Assembly: GCA_964247055.1 (NCBI GenBank)
Contig: OZ176056.1
Span: forward strand, 6,324,001-6,388,000
DNA from: Paragordius varius
Taxonomy: Eukaryota; Nematomorpha
Length of the DNA: 64,000 bases
Reading direction: 5' to 3'
Shown: positions 48,801-60,200 of the stretch, one piece after another
Layout: each line of letters opens with the position of its first letter
How positions within the stretch are numbered: position 1 is the stretch's first letter
Notes under the pieces: generated by a model
What the model saw: only the letters and a program-made list of their open reading frames with translations
Databases searched by the model: none
What the model was told of the DNA's origin: nothing
Made by a program: the position numbers and the translations under genes

Positions 48801-49415
48801 CGTATTCCCTGTTAAAAGGCAAAAATTTTAGTCAGGCGTTTCTTTGATGATAGCTGCTGGGTAAGGAGCTACCCGCTAAAAACTGATTCCTCATGTAACT
48901 TTGTGATCTGTTTCGGAAAACCGGTGAACCTAATCAAATCCAGATATCGAAAAAATATAATCATTAATAAATGTCCCGACAATAGCTTCGCCCTTTTTTT
49001 GAAATAGGCCCCCAGTTCAGACTCACCCCGTGTGAAAAACGGTTTTTTTTTGAAAACATAAGTCCACAAAAATCGTGTCTTTGAGACAATTTTCTGGAGT
49101 ACGTGTTGGACCATTCAATTTCAAATATGATTTTTGTGTACTTATTTTTGATCGCGCTGAACATAGTCGACTCACATTTTTGATTTAGGCCTTCTTTTTA
49201 CCCGCTACCCCCGTAAAATGCCATTTTTTTCAAAAAAAACAAAGTCCACAAAAATAATTTTTTGATTGTATTTTTTTTGCCCAAGGAAAGACTGTAAAAA
49301 TTCGATAATGATTTTTCGTATTGCCTGTTAAAAGGCAAAAATTTTAGTCAAGCGTTTCTTTGATGATAGCTGCTGAGTAAGGAGCTACTCGCTAAAAACT
49401 GATTGCTCATGTAAC
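45846..49415. repeat. Tandem array of ~500-bp units inside the Helitron
   Basis: The marker ctttgtgatct recurs at 45846, 46339, 46874, 47371, 47874, 48385, 48899 and 49415, spacings 493, 535, 497, 503, 511, 514 and 516. Two unit types alternate at first: type A follows 'aatctatatatttat...ggaaaatgctgg' (a copy of the Helitron 5' end), type B follows 'gattcctcatgtaa'. This gives two ~1-kb dimers, then a type A unit followed by a run of type B units. Each unit holds the motifs ttgatgatagctgct, cgtattccctgttaaaaggc and aagtccacaaaaat. Confidence 0.92.
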
Positions 49416-49466
49416 TTTGTGATCTGTTTCCAGAAAACCGGTAGACCCATTCACCAAACTTCGTAA

Positions 49467-49489
49467 CTCGTGCTGCATATCAGCACGAG
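49467..49489 (+). other. Helitron 3'-terminal hairpin
   Basis: Perfect 9-bp palindromic stem (CTCGTGCTG / CAGCACGAG) with a 5-nt loop, 11 nt upstream of the end. This is the known Helitron terminator position. Confidence 0.9.
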
Positions 49490-50705
49490 ATTTACGCTAG
49501 TAATAATATAAAAAAACGTACACAGCTGAAATAAATACAGAAAAAGAGTTAAACTCATTTTAAATATATTTAAAAATAGCTGATTCATTCATATTATAAT
49601 TAATGAAAGCAATTGCCTATATACCTGACTTCATTCATTTAATTAAATACAGTAAAAATGAAATTTATAGAGACAAAATGTAAGGGGTTCAAACCAATTC
49701 CAAAAAAAAGCGAAGCTGGCCTGGTTTCTGGAATTCCGAAGTCTAACCGCGGTGGTTCAAAAGGAAATGGAACCAGAGCCGGGTTGCCTTAAAAATTTAA
49801 CAATTCGGGAAGCGGCTCCATTATATTTCCCGACATTTTATGAAATGATATTCATACAACATTTTTATAATATACCAAATAAAATACAAATATTCAGTTT
49901 AAGCATCTTTTTTACTTGTATTAAGGGGTCAAGGTCTAATTGTATCCGAAATCGTGAGGGCTTTAACACTCGCCTGCTTAGGACGGACAGTGATGATGGA
50001 GAAATTGCATAGTTTCGGGGTTAGAACTCTGGCACACAGTTTTAGAGTCCGGCGTCCCAAATATTATACAAATACGCCTTTTGTTACCAAAATATCAATT
50101 GTAAATCGAAATATGATATATTAATTAAAAAGCCAAATGTTAAAATACAAAAGTAGGTATAAGAGGTATTTACTATCTCTATGTTTCTAACTTAGAGAAT
50201 TGCAACAAGCATTCGGCCGTGAGACTACTTCTCAGATCTTTAGATATAAAATTTAGAGTGGTAAAAAAGCTGTAATATGTACCGCTAACGTAACCTATGA
50301 TAAATTATAATATTTTAGCAAAGTTTGTGGCAAATCTTGGGGACCGCATGCAACCCGTGAGCCGCGGTTCAAATACCACTTAAGTGTAGCTATTTTTTAG
50401 TTATGGGTAAAAGATTATGGAATACGAGAATCATTTATTATTATTAATGTTCTTAATCTTTAGATTAAAAAAAATCTAGCTAACTATGTTTGTGGTAGTC
50501 CTTAAGTGTTAAAGATAAGAGAATCAAAATATAAATTGTTAACATGGTGAATTCATTTCAATCGAGCACGAAAAAAATGGTATATTTTATAAATCGATCA
50601 CTTGGCTTAGAATGCTGTTTATCATTTTACTCTTAAAAATATCTACATATACGTATATAGTTTAAACCAAATATAAATTAAGTTTAATTATAAATAAGCG
50701 TTTAC

Positions 50706-51999
50706 CATTGTAATTTAAACGATCTTTTCCGAATCGAGGGCCATGGTCACCAAATAGAATGAGAAAAGTATGCGACAAATCATTCCTTAAAAAGAAATCC
50801 TCAATCTGTGGATTAAGTAGCTTATCCAGTTTTTTCAACCTGTTTGCGTCATGTGTATATCTGCTAGTAAAAAATAAGGAAAAATAAGGAATCTCAAGTG
50901 CATGAGCCTCCTTTAGGGTATCCATAAAATATTTCCAAAGAAACAGAGTATCACGGTTAGGTTCATGGGCAGTTATGTGCTTAGCATATGGACGTGAATA
51001 AATAGCTGTAGGAGATGTTCGAAATCCTTTTTTGTGATAATTAAAAGCTCCAATGTTAATCATATCATCCATCGATATAGTTAGATACGATTGCTTTGCG
51101 AAATCCTGCCAAATCAGTGCGAAGCTATCATAAAAATCTGGCGTAAATGTTTTATCGGACCCTGTTAACAGGCATAATAAATTTGGGAGGGTATTTAAAC
51201 CCATTTTATTAACGGCTGTATAGTTTAGTATATTGTTTGATCCGCGATATTTCTCAATCGTTTGAATTAATGTGAGTTGATCCTTATGAAAATCTACAGA
51301 AGAAATTGAATCAATTCCAATAATCAAAATATTATATGGCTTAAATTTAGATTTGTTCGGATGAGTTAATATAGTTTCATTTTTATTTTTTTGCACATAT
51401 AACCAATTTTGTAACGCCTCTTTCGCAAATGGTTCAACAAATTTTTTGTTAAACAAACGCTTTTCGTTATAATAGTGACAAGAAAATTCAATTAATACAT
51501 CGAACCATTTGCGATCAAAATTCATGTTTTCAAGTTTCTTAGCATCAATATGTGTCTGAGTAATTTCAGAAAAAGTTCTTTGTTTATGGATTATAGGGGA
51601 ATAGCATAGTTGTGTCCTATCTTCACTTGAGTTTAAATCAGGGAGACATCGTAATATTTGTCTGAGGGAACATAAATATATTGTACTAATATCGATATTG
51701 GGATATAAATGCTTTATAAACACTTTGGACCAATTAATATTTATCGTTATTTGATTTGAGAGCTCATGGCTATAGCTGTAAGTAATATTTTTGATTGGTG
51801 AATTTTTATTTTCTACCGATTTGATTGAAGAAGTCAGCGATAAATGAGAATTGAGGTATTGAGTATTCAATCCATAATAATATATATTTAACCATATTTT
51901 TTTTGTTGTATCATAATAAAATTGATGGTAAAAAAATTGGTATTCAAACACATAAAGCATAACAATTATAATTAATAAGAATATAAAATTTATCTGCAT
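50706..51999 (-). CDS. DUF229 (alkaline-phosphatase-like) protein, intact first coding exon, copy B
   Basis: Exon from ATG 51,999-51,997 to the donor AATG|GTAAAC (50,705), 1,294 nt, ending in phase 1, which fits the middle exon at 34,240. The N-terminus has a hydrophobic anchor (MQINFIFLLIIIVMLYVFEY), giving a type II membrane or secreted protein. The DUF229 core follows with YNILIIGIDSISSVDFH (about residue 225), LNTLPNLLCLLTGS, ISMDDMINIGAFNYHKKGF and the metal-site motif LFGDHGPRFGK near the end. DUF229 belongs to the sulfatase/alkaline-phosphatase-like fold and is widespread in nematodes and arthropods; its substrate is unknown. The exon alone reads into a stop 11 codons past the donor, so it needs the exons at 34.0 and 30.8 kb. 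Copy A of this exon lies between them. Confidence 0.85.
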
Positions 52000-52918
52000 A
52001 TGAAAATTATTTATTGAAAAAAAAAGTTTCTTAAAAAATATTTATTATAAAAACAAGAAACTTCCCAATGTAAAATTTGGGATGTAACGCAATATACATA
52101 TTTGCTTAACTTTTCATTATTAAAATATTTGTAAATAAACAATGTAATACAAACAGGTATATTCAATTGTTAACTAATTTATAAAATATTTTGCTTGTTT
52201 CGTAAAATAAAAATAATTTTTGTACGGCTAAAAGTATTATATTTAAAAATAAAAATAATATGTGCATATGTTAGCACATTAATAGTGGGGTGAAAATATA
52301 TTAAGTATAATTGTTTATATAAACAATTACAAATTATAATACAAATTTTATAGATGAGAAAATATTTTAATAGAAGGTTGTAAACTAGTATTCCCAACCA
52401 ATTTTTTGATTAACCCGCCTCGATTTTAAAAAAGGCATCAACTCTGGTTTTACCGAATCTCCCAATTACATATTTTACAAAAGGGATTTTAACAAAATAT
52501 TTTTGGTCTTTGCAAATAATGTGGTTAATTAAAGCCTTTCAGAGCTAAGAGGACGAAGACATATTTGGATAAACGAAATCTTATCACTTTCCAAAATGTC
52601 ACTGCAAAAACTATAAAAGCCTACGACAAAACCAAGTAGGGAAAATTTTCCAATAAAATCGCTAATGATCAATTATTATCGACTACAAGCTCAACAACAA
52701 CACTGATCAACACATAGACGCGTCAATGAAAATTTTGAAAAATTTTAGTAATTATACAAATAAATTTTTCTTTCATAGTTAAGGTCGCACATGAAAAAAT
52801 ATTATATAGATCTGTGAATAGTATATTTTTGTGAAATATTGTTATATTTTTACTTGCTATTGTTTGAAAAAATCAACGATTTTAATGGATAATGGTTAAC
52901 TTTTAAATTCAATACATC

Positions 52919-53147
52919 CCATTTACATCCCCTATAAAATTGTGTGTTTTTATGTTAATATGACTCATTTAGTTCACATCTTTCGGTTTTATGTTTTGAA
53001 ACAAAATTTCATTTTTTTATTAAAAAAATAGAAGTATTTTGTTATTCAAAAACAGATAAATACTTTTCTGGGTGAATTTTAAAGTTCAGGGGTAATTTGA
53101 TGTTTGAGGGTTAATTTGGTTTAAGGTTAAATATAAGGTGTAAATGG
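52919..53147. repeat. MITE, CCATTTAC family (copy B)
   Basis: Duplicate of 40,412-40,695 with the right end (ggtgtaaatgg) intact. It marks the right edge of the detectable duplication. Confidence 0.65.
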
Positions 53148-54540
53148 TAGATCATATAATATAATCCACAGATTTGCCTCGACGTATGATTTTTTGCCCG
53201 TTCAAAACATAGAAACTATTAAATATATCTAAGACTCATTTACTAAATTAGTATTTTATTTAGTAATCAGAAAATTTATTTATAACAGGATTTTTTTGCT
53301 TAAATTTTAAAAGATATTCTGTATGCGATGACATTTTGGGGTAATTTTCTACCACAGAGCTTAAACAAACTACCGTTATTTAAAAGTAATTATTAAACCC
53401 TCTTTTCATGTATTATTTATGAAAACGCATAATCTTTGCGGTTTTTGACTTCCATAGTTTTGAATTGGATAGCTCCAAAATAAATAGAAGCAACAAAAAA
53501 ATATTAATTATTTGCTGCTTAATTGTGACTTGAAAGCTTTCGAGTTAATTATTTATATTTTTACAATAATTATACATTTATTTGCCTATTGTATCTATTA
53601 AAAAAGGGGCTAAAAAGTTTGAAATGAGAATTTTGCACAATTTATCTTTTTTTGAAAACTATTAAAATGGTCATGAAAGCATATGTTTAGATTTGGTCCA
53701 TAACTAAAAATATTTTTTAGGAAATTTTAAATAGCCCTGGGGTATAAAAATACCCCCATATAAAGACAATTTATTAATATGAGTAAACTTAGAAAAGTAA
53801 AAAAATAATTAGCCGCGGTTCTAGTACTCAAACACCGGGGCCCACGGGTCGCATGCAACCTAAAAGTGCTTTTTATGGCCCTGAATTATTTATTAACTGT
53901 TTTTATGCAATTATTATAAGTAAAAATATCTGCAAATGTGTCAAACAGCTATGAAATTTGTATCGATATTAATGGTGCACGGCCCTTAAATTTATTTGGT
54001 GAATACAATTGTTCCAAAGTTGGACCAATGATATAACTGGTAAATTTTTATTGTCACCTTTGGATTTTGAGATGTCCGAGTTATCGATACTTTGATTAAA
54101 ATATAGCAATGCAATACCTTGATAACTTTTTTTGATATCATTGGATATGTTTAAATATTTCTATATAGCATAGAGAACATTGATTCATTACTGCTCCTCC
54201 ATTGGTAAAATAAAATTATAATGAGTCATTTATGCTATGTTAATAAGAATCAATTTTTTCGAATAATCGCAAAAGATTGTATCAAAATAAATGAAAACTA
54301 TGTATATATATCACCAAAAATTATCACATTGCTTTGAATATAGAATCTATTTTCTGTAAATGTCATTTACTGTAGTAAAATATGAGACCATCTTTGACAC
54401 ATTTATTAAACTATTTCAGTCATAATAAATTATGAAGTTAGTGTTATTGGTTAAACAACAAAGCCACTCTATGTCAATCGTTGGAATCGATCCAAATTGT
54501 AGTAGGAGGTATCTAAATTTCATAAAAACACAATATTATA
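53148..54540. other. Non-genic AT-rich DNA downstream of TOP3B
   Basis: No further TOP3B exon encoding cysteine-rich zinc-binding sequence was found on the minus strand here. A GC-richer patch at 53,811-53,880 (gccgcggttc, cggggcccacgggtcgcatg) looks like a hAT-type end, and 53,735-53,760 contains ctggggtataaaaatacccc, a short palindrome. Confidence 0.45.
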
Positions 54541-57175
54541 TTACAATGCCAAAAAATCGCAAATAATCAAATTCTTATCATAATACATACCCGTAGTAGA
54601 GCCATTAAATAAATTGTTTCCAGTATTGTAATCATTACTATTGTTATTCAATGAATTTCGTGAAGCAGCAGAGTTATATGCTGGGAAAATGGCATTGGCA
54701 AGCGAATTATTTTTGGGAGCCGGTTTGGAGAAATTTGAAGATGAGTTTCGACTTGTGGCCATACCTCTATTTCGAGTCCCACCCCGGCCTCGATTTCCTC
54801 TTTTTCCAAAAGTACCACCCCCACCCCTTCCCCTAAAAGATCCACTTCTATTCATTAACGATTGATTATCTTGGGATTGAAAAGAGTTTGAATTAGATTT
54901 AGAATTAGCAACAGCGCTATTTATACTATTACTGTTGGCTAAGCTCATAAAATTTTGACATATAAGGTCCATGTGAGAGGCAAAGAAATGATATTTTGCC
55001 GAATATATAGTGATTGCATGTTGAACCATAACCTCAAACATAACTTGACCCGAAGCGATGTGATTTAATTCACGTTCCATGGCAGCACGCATGGTAGGAA
55101 GCACAAGTTCAATATCAATCTAAAAATATGACAACAAAAAAAATAATATTTTTTATCTAAGTGTTTTGGATAGGATATAATATAACCATTTGATTTTAAA
55201 GTATATTAATGATTTCCCAAATAAGAAATATAATTGGCAATAAATGTTAAGGTTGAGAGAGTGACTTTTTAGACATACAAAATAGAAGTTTTGACAATTC
55301 ATCATAGTTAAAAGGCGTGGATTTTTCGTAAATTATATATTAACACCAATCTCAATCTAAAATTTTGTCAAAAAACTATCTAAACTAAAAGAATTTTTTG
55401 GATAAGTTGTAACCTATTTTATTGTTTAGTAAGCTTTTAGTAAAGTATTATTGGCATTAAAGTGAAAAGTATATATAAATATATATTGATAAAATAAGTG
55501 ACTTTTAGGAAAAAAAAATCAAAAAATAACAATTTTTATTTCCCCAATTCACGGTTAAAAAGTGCAATCTTTAATTTAAAAAACTATTTAATGATGACAA
55601 CTTAATAAAAAAAATGTACAATACCGTTTCATAACTCCGTACAAGTGCAATACCAAGCGGTGTTGGAAGTAGATATCTATTGTAATAGAATGGATACATA
55701 CTTATGCAGTGTACTATAATAAGTTAAAACTAGCTTGATTCAGTTTTATAAATCACACAAGACAATAAATTTTTCTGCCACTCGAGTTTTTTGCCTTTTT
55801 CTAATTTTTACTATCATTTTAACACAGTTAATCTAAAAATTATAATTCAACGTAAGAATATGGTATAATATGATTTTTTATGAATATGCGCTTTCTTTAT
55901 CAAAATTTTACTAAAAAATGTTTTTCTTTTAAATTATACAACAAATGTCCAATTGAAAATATCATTCGAAAGAGTAATGAAAACTCTATAAAATGCATAC
56001 TAATATGTTTTACATCAATTGTTAAAATAGCTCAAACTTTGTGTAGATTGTAATGAATGTCTAAAAATAATAAAACAAGAAAGTTTTTTGATTAAAAGAG
56101 TTATTTATTGCTTCTATGCCATTCAAACCAGCCATTTTTAATTTTCGGTTTTTTTTAATCACCATCATATCAATATTAATTATTTTCTTTGGAAGGCTTA
56201 TAATTTCAAAGACTAGAAATGTAGTTTAAAATATTCTTGAACTTTTATAGGCATTATGTAAGAAATTTACAGTCTTTTATAGGCATTATTTAATAATTTT
56301 ACAGTTACTATGCATTTTAGTATCCACTAGGTAAAAAATTATAATAAAAATAATTTTTATTTAAAAAGCAAACCAGAAGCTTTTTTAAAGATGTTTTTTG
56401 AAAATTTCAAGTTTGATGTCAAATCGAAGCCAAAAAATCTTGATAAACCCTAATAAAAAAAAATTTCTTAAGTGTTAAACCAATTTTGTACTGATATACT
56501 ATTTATGTACCTTAATGAGGCACGTGAAAAAAGTGAAAATTTGTTGTGTATTGTTATTAACAAAATTGCATAAACTACAATGGAACTGTTTTATTATGTT
56601 AATCAAATCATAAAAAGTATTAAACTAAAAATCAAAATAAAAAATTATAAAATCCTTAATCGATAATGATGGCAATGTGTTCTTGTTATTGAAGAATGTA
56701 TATGTACAAAATAAATTTATTTAAATTAATCAAAAAAAATAGATTTATTTTATATAAATTAAAGATATTAATATTTTTTCGAATTTGTAGGTTTCTTTAT
56801 ATATATATTAAGAAAAATGCCAAGTCAAAAAGCTATTTCTTACAGTTAAGGATTAATCAATAAAGATACAAATTAATACGAGTTTCATATCCATGAAATT
56901 TAACCACATAATTTATACAAAAAACAAAACATTATAATCAATAAATTATTATACATTAACAAAACTAAAAAAATTATTTGAAAAAAAAAAAGATAAATTG
57001 ACCTAAACCTTGATTTATTGGAAGTGGCGTTTTGAGTTGAACCATCAACTATACCAATATCATAATCAGGATCGGCTTGATTCCCTCTTACTTTTTTATT
57101 AACAGCCGCGCCCACAATTTTAACATAATTCCTTTGTATACATTTTATATAACATAAAAAGGCTTTAGTTTAATG

Positions 57176-57219
<44 letters not shown>

Positions 57220-60200
57220 CAAATCATTCGAAATAAAAAAAATCCATTAAATATATATTATTTAATCGATATAAAAGTTTTTTGAAATAAAATTAAATTA
57301 ATATATTAATAAATTAGAATATTGAGAAAGCATAAAATATTTTGCTTATAAAATATATAAATATTAACAAATCATTTGAAATAAAAAACCCCTACTATTT
57401 TATCGAAAATAAAAGTTTGGAAAAAAGCGAATTTTATGTATTACCATATAAAATTAGAATCTTTCCTTACGTAAACCAATATATATTTTTTAATTATATA
57501 ATCGATAAATTATCAAACCTGGAAATAAAACAATTTTAATACCAATATTACATAATGGATAAATAAAAAAAGAAGATACTGTAAATCTCATCTAAAAAAT
57601 ATCCATCCATTGCAAATTTTGATCAAAAAAAATTTTACCTGTCCAAAATTTTCTTGATATGTACAGGGATTGAGGCATCAGTCCCGATCCCATGCGCCTC
57701 CATAAGCTTTATAAGTTCAGATTCTGTCAGTAAATTTGGTGGCCTAGTGCTTCCATCCGTTATAATCATCTAAATAAAGTAATTAAAGTTTAATCTTTTT
57801 GTGACAAATATTATTAAAATTGTCAAATTTTACAGTAAAAATTGGAATTCTACGGACAAAAAAACCTCCTTAATTTTCTAGATAAATATAACCACATTCG
57901 TAATATAAATTATGTGTAAGAGTTTAACAATCTTATTTTCTTGCAATCCAAAGAAAGTAGTAAATATTAAAAACTCAAAGTTTAATGAATAGGTTATCTT
58001 TTAACAATATCATAACTTTTTATCCTTATAATTATAATTTACTATACCTTAGTTACTGGGTATAATTGACCCTCTTTAAACGTTGTTTCAGAACTGCTAT
58101 TATTATGTGGATTATTGCTTTTACTAGATGATAATCCATTTTCACTCAGTTTCCAAGGCATTAATACCATGTAACCTGGATCACACAATTCCTTATGTTG
58201 AGCGCTAAATATTTCACCTCCAATGTCAAAAGTGGTCACGTGCTCTAAATATTGAGCCGGTGGCATTAGCTGTTATAAAAATATATGTATATAAAACAAA
58301 AACCTATAAGAAAAAGGTACTTTAAGTTTCTGTAAAATATGTTTTAATAAAGGTTTATAACTTAAGTTATATCATTTTATAAGGCAAAATTTTGTGCGTA
58401 TAAAAGAGTTTGATATATATTTTCTCATTCTTAATCTATCTTAGAACATTCGTCCTTGTGATATACAAACAGTATAGACAGCATTTGGTACAACTTACAT
58501 CGTTTTAATAGGAAAAAAAACCAATAACTACCATACCATTTACATTTCAAATTCATTGAACAATTTAAAAACTCACTCTTAAACAAATCAAATACAGCCT
58601 TGAACAATTCGAAATCACCCTTAAACAATAATAATTAACTCTTGAACAATTCGAATTCACCCCCTAACAATTTAAATTTACCCAAAAATGAATTATGTCT
58701 TTTTTAAGATTAAAAATTCCCGATAATATTTTGAAAAATAAAATTTTGTTTAAAATTAAAATAATATACTGAAAAACTCATAAACTAAGCCATAAAGATA
58801 TATATAATATTAATAATGAGTCATATTAACGCATAATTTATTTTTTGTGTGAATTTGAATTGTTCAAGGGGGAATTTAAATTGTAAATGATATAAATTGA
58901 CCTAAACAAAAATACATTTTTCCACCTAAAACAAAACTTACAGTAGCCAAAAAATGGGTATAAATGTAATTGTAAAGTGTATAGCCATCAGCATTGATAC
59001 GATTCCTGGCACCCTCTGCAGAGCTTAATATTTGTGGGGTGGGCGTTATGGGCGGATGGTCACCCACATCTTTTCCAGCAGTTCCACTAGATCGCACATT
59101 CGATTGAGACCACGAGAATTGACCTAAAATACGTATAATATAAAAAATTTAAGATTTGAAGGTTTAAAAAGATTAAATAAGTCAGAAATTGACTGTTACT
59201 CAAGTTTTAGCTATTAACAGTTAAATGCAGTCAAAGACAAATGAATAATTAAGAACAAAACATGTGTAAAAAAAATTTTTGTAAGCCTAATTTTTTTAAA
59301 TATAAGAAATTTTCAGTCAAATTTGAAGGTTTATAAAGATAAATATGTCTAAAAATTAGATTAATAAGCCCTATATAATTTACAGTAAAAAGGGCACATA
59401 TATTTTAAAACTTAATCCATTTAACTGTAAGCCATTTATAAAGACAAAACAAATTTAAAAAAATTATTTGTAACCCAAAATTTTAAAACAAGCAATTTCT
59501 AGTAAAAATATGAAGCTACGATGACAAATATTTTTTTTAAAAAATATTATAAGTATACCATATATTTTTTGAAACATAAGCGATGTACAATCAACATGAA
59601 TAATATAACCAAATATTTTTTGTATAAAAAGCAAACTATATATATATATGAGTTTTTTATTTATTGACTATAACTTATCGTTTTGGGGTCGCCTAACAGG
59701 AATACGCACCACATGTAAAATGATAATGCTCATTTTCATTTCACAATTATACGTTATTCCAAAGAATTCAAGAAAGAATTAAAACAAACATTTAAATTAA
59801 TCATTTATGCACAAACCATTAGGTCCCAATAATCGTTGAATACAATTTGCCATAACATTGTATTCGGTGGCGTTGTTAGTATTGTAAGATGTTTGTTGAA
59901 AAGCTCTTGAACCAGCTTGTAGAATAGATGTGAAATCAAACGTGGCATTATAAGCTGTAGTTTCTGTTCGCGGATATGAAACATACCCTGAGGTATAAAG
60001 CCGTTCAGCAATCTCCATAGTATGGTGAGGACTAAAACCTATTACAAGATAAAAAAAGTAACTTTTTTTCTATGATCATATAAAATATATTTAGAAAAAG
60101 AAACTTTTTTTGTATAAATTTATTTATAAAAATATATTCAGAATAAGCAACTCTTCAAAAAAACCGAAAGCTTTAGTTATAGGTATTGTTTTGAAAAAAA

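Larger units (their letters stand above)
45815..49500 (+). mobile_element. Non-autonomous Helitron filled with ~500-bp tandem repeats
   Basis: The element begins TCTATATATT after an A and ends ACGCTAG before a T, matching the Helitron rule 5'-TC...CTRR-3' inserted between A and T without target duplication. A perfect 9-bp hairpin (stem CTCGTGCTG/CAGCACGAG, loop CATAT, 49,467-49,489) ends 11 nt before the CTAG terminus, as in canonical Helitrons. The paralogous segment at 37,171-37,190 reads gtcataa|taataata with no insertion. The 3,686-bp body consists of about 7.5 repeat units and carries no Rep/helicase ORF, so it would depend on an autonomous relative. The repeated minus-strand ORFs of 60-100 codons are products of the repeat. 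Confidence 0.92.
44448..53147. repeat. Segmental duplication, copy B (with Helitron insertion)
   Basis: Direct-orientation duplicate of 35,818-40,695. After subtracting the 3,686-bp Helitron the length is about 5.0 kb, close to copy A's 4.9 kb. The two are nearly identical around the DUF229 exon and more diverged, with small indels, outside it. The left portion is the truncated LINE fragment (44,450-44,785, minus strand). Confidence 0.9.

Noticed and set aside
46119-49164. Repeated minus-strand ORFs of 60-100 codons
   Set aside because: They recur once per ~500-bp unit inside the Helitron, change frame between units and resemble no protein; they are by-products of the repeat.
45846-49415. 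Possible CRISPR-like or satellite array
   Set aside because: Units are contiguous ~500-bp repeats without short repeat/spacer structure, and the whole array is bounded by Helitron ends.
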